From Candidatus Gastranaerophilales bacterium (lineage in GTDB: Bacteria > Cyanobacteriota > Vampirovibrionia > Gastranaerophilales > Gastranaerophilaceae): a stretch of DNA of 64,000 bases. The notes beneath the pieces were generated by a model. It ran no database searches. It worked only from the letters and a program-made list of their open reading frames with translations, and had not been told where the DNA came from. A program made the position numbers and the translations under genes. The DNA is taken from the NCBI GenBank assembly GCA_016280955.1, contig JAEEHV010000015.1, positions 32,346 to 96,345 on the forward strand, in the 5' to 3' direction. Shown here piece by piece: positions 26,801 through 34,486 of this stretch (positions within the stretch are counted from its first letter, which is position 1; the number at the start of each line of letters is the position of its first letter).

Positions 26801-27025
26801 TTCTTTAAGAGGACAGTTACATCTTGCCTCTATTTTGTTTTTCTTAAAAATTAAATCAGTAACATAAAAATCCTGATAATTACCTTTAACTTTACCCTTA
26901 AAAAAGTTTTTTTCGGAATATGCTTCAAGAATCATATCCTTTTGGTAATATTCATACCCGCGTCTCCAGCTGCCGGGAGTCGCATTGTTTTTTAAGAAAT
27001 CATAATTAAATTTAAACTCGCCCAT
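23837..27025 (-). CDS. SNF2-family helicase with SWIM zinc finger
   Basis: A 1062-residue Swi2/Snf2 ATPase. A SWIM finger (CNC...CKH, residues 69-80) is followed by a bacterial SNF2-associated domain. The motor then has ADDMGLGKTLQ (Walker A), DESQ (motif II), LSGTPIENK (III), SLKAGGTGLNLTGAD (V) and ATDRAYRIGQ (VI). These bacterial enzymes are DNA translocases thought to remodel protein-DNA complexes or RNA polymerase. Length is normal for the family. It is monocistronic. Confidence 0.93.
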   Translation of the reverse strand: MGEFKFNYDFLKNNATPGSWRRGYEYYQKDMILEAYSEKNFFKGKVKGNYQDFYVTDLIFKKNKIEARCNCPLKEEWCKHSVAIALKAIEEGAFDRWNYEKNGIQADLSDVDTALKEPARGSYIFHFNPKRRQNFFSILVRDRATNKIVRSLEGILRALIEIQKVTPGFELNDAQKNEIALFQVMLKIAKQDKKAGWYDIPITKFAPVFPLMAELEEVLDEKTKERIQFTDNVWNLNLDVSTTNINGGTNIVLELFWTRPDKDETYPFEEIKYFSRQIKWGRYKNIIFPINIAMNELPQSIIKSTFTDLKDADGGKFVYEELPHLQEIMPVTIAENISGLLMDHKPPVNVVTMGIDYDQSLKASLEFDYSGVKVPYSKSKEKSPYISVKSEKEDLVYWIKRDYEHEQMAYNMLLACKFVPMQTNNLALEKENAIDFYNYYIQQAGEGWKFEEQDDMNFFKLLKEPFKMCAKIDFSEESIDSMEIQLYGQIGEEIINFDEIYETIQSGEKYARVRSLGFVEYPAQNIYAIMRSFNSFDAYRNNENKFLVKTYRVGLITELQNQGFELVMSEKFRKFWEQISTFSTTTEGVEIPTSVQAKFREYQTKGFHWLWFLYQYGLNGILADDMGLGKTLQALTLLQKAKEVDGPMPTLVIAPTTVVFNWENEIQKFTPDLTCLKIQGADRKGLFKEIPNYDIIITSYALVRRDIAKLKKYKFRYVILDESQNIKNAISQTAQSVKELQSDHKLALSGTPIENKLEELWSVFDFLMPGFLFNVAEFNYRYVTPIMERQDKTVEKRLKLQIFPFILRRMKRDVAKDLPDKVENMAYCELTDEQRDFYLEVLDSTKEELFKSIEQNGLEKSRMSIFSALLRMRQICCHPRLYDKEHVKGDMKSGKFEYLKGMIQQIIEEKHRILLFSQFVDMLDIIKGWLQREGIPFEYLTGKTKDRQAAVENFNNNNNIPIFLISLKAGGTGLNLTGADYVIHYDPWWNPAVEDQATDRAYRIGQTKKVFVYRLITKNTVEEKIQKIKGRKRDLVDSVVSIDRNITKSLTMEDIKDIFSVD

Positions 27026-27210
27026 ACTATCTGAGGTACTCTTTCAAGTTTTGTATGTGTAATAATTAAATGGCAATTTCTGTGCCACGGGAAAGTATTT
27101 CAGAAAAAGGTTAAACTAATGTATTATACCTTATCCAAAACTCCCAACCTTATATATAATTATCTCATACAACACGATTATTTGCAATAGGGTAGTAAAA
27201 TTATCTTAAC

Positions 27211-27245
27211 ATCATATTGAAATCATATTAATGTGATGATACACT
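27211..27245 (+). promoter_or_regulatory. malQ promoter with direct repeats
   Basis: ATCATATT occurs at 27211 and 27222, exactly 11 nt apart (one helical turn). TTGAAA (27217) and TACACT lie 17 nt apart and could be -35/-10. This looks like a regulator site over the malQ promoter; the regulator is unknown. Confidence 0.4.
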
Positions 27246-27274
27246 CCATGATATAAGAAGAAAAGGAGTATAAT

Positions 27275-29128
27275 ATGATTTGTTTAACATCACAAAAAAA
27301 TGACGCTAAACTTATAAGTGAAGCATTAAAAGTTTTGGGAAAAGAGAATTTAGCTCTGATAATCCACGGAAGCAGTTTTCCTTCCGCTGAGGGAGAAGAT
27401 ACAGGATTCGGCTCATTCAATTCGGATGCCGGACATTCTCTGATAGATTATGCTTCCGGAATTTTCAATGCCCTCCAGTTAGGACCTGCTGGAAAAACAA
27501 AAAGTTCTGACTCATCACCATATACGGGAACTATTTTCTCAGGGAATCCGCTGTTTATTGATTTGAAACAATTAACAGAAAAAAAATGGGATAAAATTTT
27601 ATCAGAAACTACTTTTGAAAAAACAGTTTCCGAAAATCCTAAGCAAAACACAGGAAGAACCTGCTATTCTTATATTTTCAATGCACAAAATAAAGCACTG
27701 AAGGAAGCATGGGAAAACTTTAAAAATTTAAAAGCAGCCAAATTGAAAAAAGAATTTGAAAGCTTCAAAAAAGAAAATGAATTTTGGCTTGAAAATGATT
27801 CACTATATGAAGCTCTTTCTATAGAAAATAATAATGATTATTGGTATATCTGGTCAAATGATACCGATAAACGTTTATTGAACCCGAAAACAGCAGAAGA
27901 AGAAAAAGCTTTTTCAAAAAGAATTAATGACATAAAGAAAAAATACAGCGATGAAATAGAATTTTATAAGTTCTGTCAGTTCGTTTTAGAAAAACAAAAT
28001 GAAGAAACGAAAAAATATGCATTGTCTAAAGGAATCAAAATGATAGCGGATCGTCAGGTTGCTTTTTCTGACAGAGATGCCTGGGCTTACCAATCATTAT
28101 TCCTTGACGGATGGTTCCTTGGATGTCCGCCGGATTATTTCTCAAAAGACGGTCAGGCTTGGGGATTTCCTGTGATGGATCCTGAAAAAATGTACAACGA
28201 AGATGGTTCCTTGGGAGAAGGCGGAATCCTGATGAAGAATCTCTATAAAAAAATGTTCAAAGAGAACCCGGGTGGTGTTAGAATTGACCACATTGTAGGT
28301 TTAATTGATCCGTGGGTATATAAAGCAGGCAAAAAACCAATGTGCGAAGACGGTGCAGGCAGACTATATTCTTCTCCCGAACATCCTGAACTTAAAAAAT
28401 ACGCAATTGCAAGAGAAGAAGATTTAGACTGGACACTTGAAGCAGACAAAGAAAAAAGAGTTAAATCTTTAACGGATAAACAAATCGAACTATACGGCAG
28501 ATTGGTTGAAAAAATAGTTATTGCTGCTGCAAAAGAATGCGGACTTGATAAAAACGCAATCGTTTGTGAAGACCTCGGAACATTAACAAATCCTGTTGAT
28601 GCTGTTATGAAAAAATACGGTCTGCAAGGCATGAGATTAACTCAGTTTGTTGTTCCCGAAAAACCGGCACACCCATACAGATGTAAAAATATTACCGAAA
28701 ATGTATGGAATATGGTTGGTACTCACGACAACAATCCTATTGCAACATGGGCAGAATCAATGATTAATACCCACGGAGGATATTTACACGCAAAAAATCT
28801 TGTTGAAGATTTATTTGCAGATGCTGATAACAAAGACGATATTATTGTTAAGTTAACTCAGGACAAAGAATATTTAACATTTATAAAACTTGTAGAAATA
28901 TTTGCATCTAAAGCAAAAAATGTCCAAATATTCTTTACTGATTTCTTCCAAATACAGGAAACATACAATACTCCGGGAACATCAGGCGACCAAAACTGGT
29001 CACTCAGACTGCCTAATAATTTCCGTGAATTAAATGCAATCGACCTTCAGGCAATCCTGAAACAGGCAATTCTGTCGAGAGGTAAAGAATTTGCTGATAA
29101 ACACTCAAAACTGATTGCAAAACTGTAA
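27275..29128 (+). CDS. malQ: 4-alpha-glucanotransferase (GH77)
   Basis: Disproportionates maltodextrins, moving glucan chains during maltose or glycogen use. The 617 residues carry GH77 motifs: IADRQVAFSDRDAW, the nucleophile region VRIDHIVGL, CEDLGTL with the acid/base Glu, and VGTHDNNPIATW with the transition-state Asp. AAGGAG precedes the ATG. The protein is about 100 residues longer than the commonest plant/cyanobacterial form, mostly in charged insertions around residues 140-245. Confidence 0.93.
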   Translation: MICLTSQKNDAKLISEALKVLGKENLALIIHGSSFPSAEGEDTGFGSFNSDAGHSLIDYASGIFNALQLGPAGKTKSSDSSPYTGTIFSGNPLFIDLKQLTEKKWDKILSETTFEKTVSENPKQNTGRTCYSYIFNAQNKALKEAWENFKNLKAAKLKKEFESFKKENEFWLENDSLYEALSIENNNDYWYIWSNDTDKRLLNPKTAEEEKAFSKRINDIKKKYSDEIEFYKFCQFVLEKQNEETKKYALSKGIKMIADRQVAFSDRDAWAYQSLFLDGWFLGCPPDYFSKDGQAWGFPVMDPEKMYNEDGSLGEGGILMKNLYKKMFKENPGGVRIDHIVGLIDPWVYKAGKKPMCEDGAGRLYSSPEHPELKKYAIAREEDLDWTLEADKEKRVKSLTDKQIELYGRLVEKIVIAAAKECGLDKNAIVCEDLGTLTNPVDAVMKKYGLQGMRLTQFVVPEKPAHPYRCKNITENVWNMVGTHDNNPIATWAESMINTHGGYLHAKNLVEDLFADADNKDDIIVKLTQDKEYLTFIKLVEIFASKAKNVQIFFTDFFQIQETYNTPGTSGDQNWSLRLPNNFRELNAIDLQAILKQAILSRGKEFADKHSKLIAKL

Positions 29129-29143
29129 ATTAAAATTATAAAT

Positions 29144-29178
29144 AGAGGGTGCAGGTTAAAGCCTCACCCTCTTTATTT
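29144..29178 (+). terminator. Intrinsic terminator of malQ
   Basis: AGAGGGTG pairs with CACCCTCT, with an inner AGG/CCT pairing, followed by TTATTTATATT. Confidence 0.85.
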
Positions 29179-29209
29179 ATATTATACCGGTAGTTGGAGA
29201 TAAGTTCTG

Positions 29210-30646
29210 GTGGAAAATATTTTTAAGAATAAATATAAAATAACACTATTTCTGGTTATTTGGGCAGGCATAATTATAAGAACAATACTTTATATTCAAA
29301 ACCCGTCACTATGGGGAGATGAAGCAGGACTTGCTTTGAATACAGTTAATAAATCATTTTCAGGTTTGTTTGGAGAATTGGACAATTTACAGGCTTGCCC
29401 TATAGGATTTCTGATAGTTTCCAAAATATTACTGAAAGTACTTTCTCCTGATAACATGTTTTACAGAGATTTGATTCTGAGATTTCTGCCGTTCATTTCG
29501 GGAATTGCAGCAATTTTTGCATTTTGGTATTTTGCAAATTTATTATTTAAATCCGATAAGGCAAAAATTTTGATTTCAGTATCAATGGTATCATTACTTC
29601 CGTTACCTGTAATATATTCTGCACAGTATAAGCAATATTCAACCGAATTGCTGATTTCAATAGTACTGCTTACGGTTTTTTATAAACTTATTAATACGGA
29701 ACAAAAGAATTTATTATTAAGCAGTTTTATCATTGCACTATCTCTCTGGTTCTCATATTCTTCCGTATTTATAATAACATCCGGATTTTTGGCTCTTTTT
29801 ATAAAAAACAAAAAAACGGCAATTAAAGCTGCAATACTGCCATTTTTTAGCGCATTAATAATATTTATTATAAACATGAAAGCTGTATTTAATTCCACAT
29901 ATCATAATATGACAGATTCACTGATAAATTCTTGTGCTTTCCTTTCTCCTTTCCATCCTTTGCGTATTTTTATGCGTATGGGAGAAATTTTTGCACCTGA
30001 TACTTTTTTATACAGCAAAAAGTTAATACTTGTTCTTGCGGGAGTTTTAACAATATATTTTGTAATAAGGTATTTTTTTTCAAAAGAAAATTTATGCAAC
30101 AAAATACTGTTTTACTTACCGATAATTCTTGTTTTAACAGCATCATTTTTGCATATATATCCTCTCTGTGCAAGACTTATGTTATTTTTATTGCCGCTTA
30201 TTATAATATATATAGTCAGTTCGACAATAAAATACGACAACATTGTAAAACTTGTTTTACTTGCAACGATTATTATTTCGGCAACCTCATATAATTATCA
30301 TATAAAGTATTCTTATGCCAGAGATATTGTTCCAATCTTGCAAAATAAATTACAAAATGCTGATAATTTTATCTACGATTATCCAAATAATGAATACAGA
30401 TATTATGCAAAAAATCCTGCTATGGTAAAAAGTAAACCTCAAATTCCTGCAGCATGTGCAACAGAAACTCTTGATTTCTGCAGGGAATATATGAATAACC
30501 TTCCAAAAGGAGAATATTATTTTCTTTCACATAATTATTATGTAAAACAAGTTCTGGATGATGAAAATAAATTCAGAATAATTGATGACATTAATCTCGG
30601 GTATATTCCAAAAGAAACAAAAGTTGTACACTTTGAAGTCAGATAA
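29210..30646 (+). CDS. Membrane glycosyltransferase, GT39/ArnT-like
   Basis: A 478-residue polytopic protein starting at GTG with GGAG upstream. About eleven hydrophobic helices follow an early periplasmic loop with LWGDEAGL, the acidic DE motif that ArnT/PMT-type (GT-C) enzymes use for catalysis. A soluble C-terminal part (from about 385) lies outside the membrane. Such enzymes move sugar from a polyprenyl carrier to lipid A, glycans or proteins. The specific acceptor cannot be deduced. Confidence 0.75.
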   Translation: MENIFKNKYKITLFLVIWAGIIIRTILYIQNPSLWGDEAGLALNTVNKSFSGLFGELDNLQACPIGFLIVSKILLKVLSPDNMFYRDLILRFLPFISGIAAIFAFWYFANLLFKSDKAKILISVSMVSLLPLPVIYSAQYKQYSTELLISIVLLTVFYKLINTEQKNLLLSSFIIALSLWFSYSSVFIITSGFLALFIKNKKTAIKAAILPFFSALIIFIINMKAVFNSTYHNMTDSLINSCAFLSPFHPLRIFMRMGEIFAPDTFLYSKKLILVLAGVLTIYFVIRYFFSKENLCNKILFYLPIILVLTASFLHIYPLCARLMLFLLPLIIIYIVSSTIKYDNIVKLVLLATIIISATSYNYHIKYSYARDIVPILQNKLQNADNFIYDYPNNEYRYYAKNPAMVKSKPQIPAACATETLDFCREYMNNLPKGEYYFLSHNYYVKQVLDDENKFRIIDDINLGYIPKETKVVHFEVR

Positions 30647-30648
30647 AA

Positions 30649-30681
30649 AAAACGGATGCTTTAAAAAAGCATTCGTTTTTT
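30649..30681. terminator. Bidirectional intrinsic terminator
   Basis: AACGGATGCTTT pairs with AAAGCATTCGTT (one G-T) and is flanked by A and T runs. It ends the glycosyltransferase transcript and, on the other strand, the tRNA. Confidence 0.8.
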
Positions 30682-30684
30682 ATT

Positions 30685-30760
30685 TGCTCCCGGCGAGAGT
30701 CGAACTCGCGACAGACACGGTTTAGGAAACCGCCGCTCTATCCTACTGAGCTACGAGAGC
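30685..30760 (-). tRNA. tRNA-Arg (CCT)
   Basis: A 76-nt cloverleaf. The acceptor stem GCTCTCG pairs with CGGGAGC (one T-G), the D arm is GCTCAGTAGGATAGAGC, the anticodon stem GCGGT/ACCGT holds the loop TTCCTAA with anticodon CCT, and the T arm is GCGAGTTCGACTCTCGC. The discriminator is A, and CCA is not encoded. Confidence 0.96.
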
Positions 30761-30827
30761 ATATATTCATTTTATTACTTAATAAATTTATTGTAAACAA
30801 TAATTAAAAGTGATAAAATAGAAAATA

Positions 30828-31790
30828 ATGAAAGAGAGAAAGAAAAACATTTTAGCAATCCTGCCGGTTAGTATTGGCGGCAGACTTACTATGAGCAGCA
30901 TTATAGACGGTTTTAAACAAAACGAATGCGGTGTTACTGTCTATGATGAGCTGTTTGATAAGGATTTGAATAAAGTTTTAAAGAAACAATATGATTATAT
31001 TGCCGGATATGATTTTTCCGGATTAAAAATAAAAATTGATAACAAATTGGAACTGCCGTCTATAAATTATTTTTCAGATGATATAAGAAGTAACACATCC
31101 GGTCCTGATTGGGAAAAATACATTCCGTATCTTGAAAACGATGACAATTATACTTTTTATTGGGACAGACAACTGACTGAATACGAAAATTTTAAAAACA
31201 TATTCTACCTGCCGCATTTTGTCAATTTTAGTATTTACAAAGATTTAAAAATTGAACCGGAATTTGATATTATGTTTGCCGGCAGACTGGACACAAATTA
31301 CAGACTGGATTTTTTTGAAGAACTGGTTATGAGAATGCCGCACCTGAAAGTAGCATGGTACGCAATTGATAAGCACTACAAAGATGCAAGAGAACGGGCA
31401 AAATACCCCGAAATACTTGATTTATGCTACATGGGATTTATTGATAACGAAGCTGATATGGCAAAAGCTATTAACAATACTAAAATTGTATTTAATATGC
31501 ATTCTCAGGGAATAAGCTCGCTAAATTACAGAACCTTCCAGACGGCAGCTTGCAAAAGACTTATGATAAGCGATTACCGTGATGAACTGGCTTTATTTGA
31601 AGGTTATATGCCATATTATGAAGACATGTCGGATTTGATATTTAAAATTGAAAGCTATCTTGAAAATAACGCAGCATATAAAAAATTGACGGAACAGTGT
31701 TATAAAATTGCAAAACAAAGCCACAATTCAAAAGATTGCGTCAGATATATGCTTAAAGAAGTTAGTTCAAATAAACTCATAACAGCTTAA
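30828..31790 (+). CDS. CgeB-like group 1 glycosyltransferase
   Basis: A 320-residue soluble protein. The C-terminal half has DIMFAGRLDTNYR, NNTKIVFNMHSQG and RTFQTAACKRLMISDY, the layout of the CgeB/spore-maturation type glycosyltransferase family (PF13524), where RTFE...L.TD marks the nucleotide-sugar site. It may decorate envelope glycans or proteins. No ribosome site is seen; a TAAAAT box lies 8 nt before the ATG, so it may be leaderless. Confidence 0.75.
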   Translation: MKERKKNILAILPVSIGGRLTMSSIIDGFKQNECGVTVYDELFDKDLNKVLKKQYDYIAGYDFSGLKIKIDNKLELPSINYFSDDIRSNTSGPDWEKYIPYLENDDNYTFYWDRQLTEYENFKNIFYLPHFVNFSIYKDLKIEPEFDIMFAGRLDTNYRLDFFEELVMRMPHLKVAWYAIDKHYKDARERAKYPEILDLCYMGFIDNEADMAKAINNTKIVFNMHSQGISSLNYRTFQTAACKRLMISDYRDELALFEGYMPYYEDMSDLIFKIESYLENNAAYKKLTEQCYKIAKQSHNSKDCVRYMLKEVSSNKLITA

Positions 31791-31853
31791 CGCATTTGTT
31801 ACAATTAATTAATATTTATAGACAGCAATTTTTATTTGAAATAAAATTATAAT

Positions 31854-32672
31854 ATGAGGAGTTGGAGAGATAGATTAGTTGCGGGATTATTTGCGGTCTG
31901 TTTGGCTGCATTACCTGTGTCGGCTGATGAACAAGAAAACACGCAGAATATTCAAAAAGTTAACACTCAAGTTGATTTGAGTGGATATGTTGCATCGTTA
32001 CAGAAAAAAATTCAAAAAAGCTGGGTACCGCCTGAAGTCATTGAACAGGGACATGCTGTTGTTATCTTTAAATTAGACAGAGACGGAAATGTTATTCATT
32101 CATATATTAAAGAAAGCTCCGGCAACAATTTGTATGACATATCAGCTATGGAATCTATCCAGAAATCATCACCGTTTGCATCTTTTCCTGAAGGTTACAA
32201 TAAAGAAACACTTACGATGCAATATGTATTTAACTCATCAGTTGTAAGCAAAGACTGCATAAGAGAATTGATTGAAAAAGCCGACAGATATGTTAATTCA
32301 AATAACCAATTGGCTTTGAAATACATTGATGAAGCAATAAATACAATTCAGGGAGATCCTTCCGCATATTTTTTATATGCACGAAGACACAAAATTAATA
32401 AACTTCTTGGAAATAATGAAGAATCAGCAAATGACCTTGCTGAAAGTAAAAGATTAAAAGCATTATATGATACTCAACGTATTAATAAGTGCAAAGAAGC
32501 ATTATTGGCAGAAGAAACCCCTTTTGCATATTTTACGCTTGCAAATGCTTATGAACTTGCCGGTGACATTGATAATGCACTTTATAACATAGATAAGGCT
32601 ATCAGCATGACAGATCTTAATCATTCTTATAAACGTTATCGTGCAGAAATTATAATGCGTTCCGGAAAATAA
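31854..32672 (+). CDS. Exported TonB-C-domain/TPR protein
   Basis: 272 residues with a signal peptide (about 1-24, ending LPVSADEQ). Residues 40-125 resemble the TonB/TolA C-terminal domain: VASLQKKIQKSWVPPE, VVIFKLDRDGNVIHSYIKESSG, and a short conserved phenylalanine-rich end. TPR-like helical pairs follow (YFTLANAYELAGDIDNALYNIDKAI). It lacks the membrane-anchored proline-rich arm of true TonB, so an energy-transducing role is doubtful. TAAAAT at 31842-31847 lies 6 nt upstream of the ATG. Confidence 0.7.
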   Translation: MRSWRDRLVAGLFAVCLAALPVSADEQENTQNIQKVNTQVDLSGYVASLQKKIQKSWVPPEVIEQGHAVVIFKLDRDGNVIHSYIKESSGNNLYDISAMESIQKSSPFASFPEGYNKETLTMQYVFNSSVVSKDCIRELIEKADRYVNSNNQLALKYIDEAINTIQGDPSAYFLYARRHKINKLLGNNEESANDLAESKRLKALYDTQRINKCKEALLAEETPFAYFTLANAYELAGDIDNALYNIDKAISMTDLNHSYKRYRAEIIMRSGK

Positions 32673-32792
32673 TATAATTAAAAAATACCCCAGAATGACA
32701 GCACATACGATTTTAAACATGCTCTGCCATAAAATAGTATATAATTTATGGTAAAAAACACGCATAAATTAAATCATCAAAAGCAAAATAAA

Positions 32793-32810
32793 AGGGTGCA
32801 AATGCACCCT
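32793..32810 (-). terminator. Intrinsic terminator of yggS-sepF
   Basis: AGGGTGC and GCACCCT form a 7-bp stem around AAAT. On the minus strand TTTTATTTT follows. It is about 125 nt downstream of sepF. Confidence 0.7.
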
Positions 32811-32933
32811 GAAAATCCAACTATCACAAATCAATATATTAAATAAAATATTTTCATACTTCGGGGTTTAGGGTAAGTACATAAGGGTAACTTGTGTGTT
32901 TTCCTAATATCTCCATCCCCTAAAACTCTTTTA

Positions 32934-33491
32934 TTAAAGAGCCTTATTCCAAAGTGATTCAGTAAATTTGCCTGCTAATGTAGCATTTTCAGATGACAAA
33001 GCTACGTTGCAAGGAGCAAAAACTACTACACTGTCACTGATTTTTTGAACAGTTCCGTGGAGTGCATGAGAAGCACCGCATACAAAGTCGATTGTACGTT
33101 GTGACTGTTCTTTATCAAGTAAATCCAAATGCAAAATAACTGTTTTATTTTCCATTAATTTTTTAACAATCTGAGCTGATTCGGAAAATGCTCTCGGTTC
33201 AATGATATTTACTTCATTTGATTTATAAGGATCTGAATCCTGAATAGGAACAACTTTAGTATTTCTTCTGCTTCCGGTAAGCTCTGACGGTTTTGAAACC
33301 GAAGTTTTTGTTGTATATATTGCATCTAACGGACTTTTTTCTCTTGCGTCCACAGCAGCATTACCCTCAGTCTGATAACCGCCGCCAAATCCAAACGGAT
33401 CACCATCTACATCAGGACCAATGTCCTCTCCGCCGTTAATTGTATCTTTCAACATTCCTACAAAATTTCTGAATCCTTCTGAAAATGCCAT
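32934..33491 (-). CDS. sepF: Cell division protein SepF
   Basis: 185 residues. The N-terminal part is a flexible linker, and the C-terminal SepF domain (about 85-175) has IIEPRAFSESAQIVKKLMENKTVILHL and FVCGASHALHGTVQKISDSVVVFAP. SepF polymerises at the inner membrane and tethers FtsZ. The usual N-terminal amphipathic helix is replaced by MAFSEGFRNFVGMLKDTI, which can serve the same role. It follows yggS, the order common in Cyanobacteria and Firmicutes. The GGAGG site is clear. Confidence 0.95.
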   Translation of the reverse strand: MAFSEGFRNFVGMLKDTINGGEDIGPDVDGDPFGFGGGYQTEGNAAVDAREKSPLDAIYTTKTSVSKPSELTGSRRNTKVVPIQDSDPYKSNEVNIIEPRAFSESAQIVKKLMENKTVILHLDLLDKEQSQRTIDFVCGASHALHGTVQKISDSVVVFAPCNVALSSENATLAGKFTESLWNKAL

Positions 33492-33511
33492 TTTTCCTCC
33501 ATATATCTTCT

Positions 33512-34216
33512 TTACTTAAATAACTTTCTGCCAATTCTTACAATTGTCGCACCTTCTTCTGCGGCAATCTTATAATCATCACTCATTCCCATTGAAAGTT
33601 CGGGAATAGCAATGCCAAATTCTTTTTCAAGTTCATCTCTGAACTTTCTGATATCCGAGAACAAGAAATGAAGTTCTTCATCTGAAGCCCCGTAGGGTGC
33701 CATATTCATAAGCCCCAGCACCTCAATGCCGTCTAATTTTAATATGCCTTCCATATCCTGCATTAATTGTTCTTTTGAATATCCGGACTTTTGTTCTTCT
33801 CCCGCATTATTAACCTGTAATAACACCTTCTCTCTCTTATTTAACGAACAAGCCTTGTCTGATACAGCCTTTGCAATTTTGTAAGAATCTATTGAATGAA
33901 TCACATCAAAATTTTCAACGACTTTACCAACCTTGTTGCTTTGCAGATGCCCGATAAAGTGAAATGTGCAACAATCCCTAATCTCTTTTGGGAGAGCCTT
34001 TATTTTCTCAACAGCCTCAACAGCTCTTGATTCAGCAAAATCCCTTATCCCTGCATCATATCCTGCTTTTATTGCTTTTAGTCCGTAATACTTTGTTACT
34101 GCAACTATTTTAATGTTATAATGTGCGATTTCTGTTCTGATTACGTCAAGGTTCTTTTTGACAAATGAGCTATCGATTGCTATATCTTCGCCCCAGCTTT
34201 GTGATGGTATCAACAT
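33512..34216 (-). CDS. yggS: YggS/PROSC-family PLP homeostasis protein
   Basis: A 234-residue TIM-barrel protein that carries pyridoxal phosphate without known catalysis and buffers PLP and amino-acid pools. The PLP-lysine segment KIVAVTKYYG, FHFIGHLQSNK, VNNAGEEQKSGY, MGLMNM-type motif (LGLMNMAPYG) and LSMGMSDDYKIAAEEGATIVRIG are all present. GAGGGGA precedes the ATG. It is the first gene of the yggS-sepF pair. Confidence 0.95.
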   Translation of the reverse strand: MLIPSQSWGEDIAIDSSFVKKNLDVIRTEIAHYNIKIVAVTKYYGLKAIKAGYDAGIRDFAESRAVEAVEKIKALPKEIRDCCTFHFIGHLQSNKVGKVVENFDVIHSIDSYKIAKAVSDKACSLNKREKVLLQVNNAGEEQKSGYSKEQLMQDMEGILKLDGIEVLGLMNMAPYGASDEELHFLFSDIRKFRDELEKEFGIAIPELSMGMSDDYKIAAEEGATIVRIGRKLFK

Positions 34217-34249
34217 TTCCCCTCAACCTCAGTTTAATTATATACTACT

Positions 34250-34430
34250 TGTCATGACCTATACAAATCTTGATTTGTAACAACTTTTTTGTTTTTTTTC
34301 ATCATGCCGAAACCCATGATTTGCATGGATTTCAACCATGTTATAATTGTTAAGTTTTGTTAAGTTTTCATAGTTTTGTTAAGAACTTGACATGATTTTT
34401 CATGCTCGGGGCATGCACATGGCATGCCCT
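34250..34430. promoter_or_regulatory. CATG-rich intergenic region with repeats and a hairpin
   Basis: About ten CATG tetramers occur in 180 nt of otherwise AT-rich sequence. It also holds two adjacent GTTAAGTTTT direct repeats followed by GTTTTGTTAAG, and GGGCATGC/GCATGCCC (34409-34429) forming an 8-bp stem. It lies between the end of flgE and the start of yggS. The yggS -10 TATAAT is just to the left. Meaning unknown. Confidence 0.4.
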
Positions 34431-34486
34431 ATTCGCATATCAATTTTTGTTATCATCAACTCTGTATTTCAGAGCTTTTCAAACTA

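Noticed and set aside
27069..27100. GGCAATTTCTGTG resembling the shared promoter's first block
   Set aside because: No TTTATA/TATATA at the expected distance, and no gene start nearby on that strand.
31854..32672. Calling the exported TonB-C/TPR protein a true TonB
   Set aside because: It has a cleavable signal peptide, no proline-rich arm, and TPR repeats after the TonB-like domain, and no ExbB/ExbD genes are nearby.
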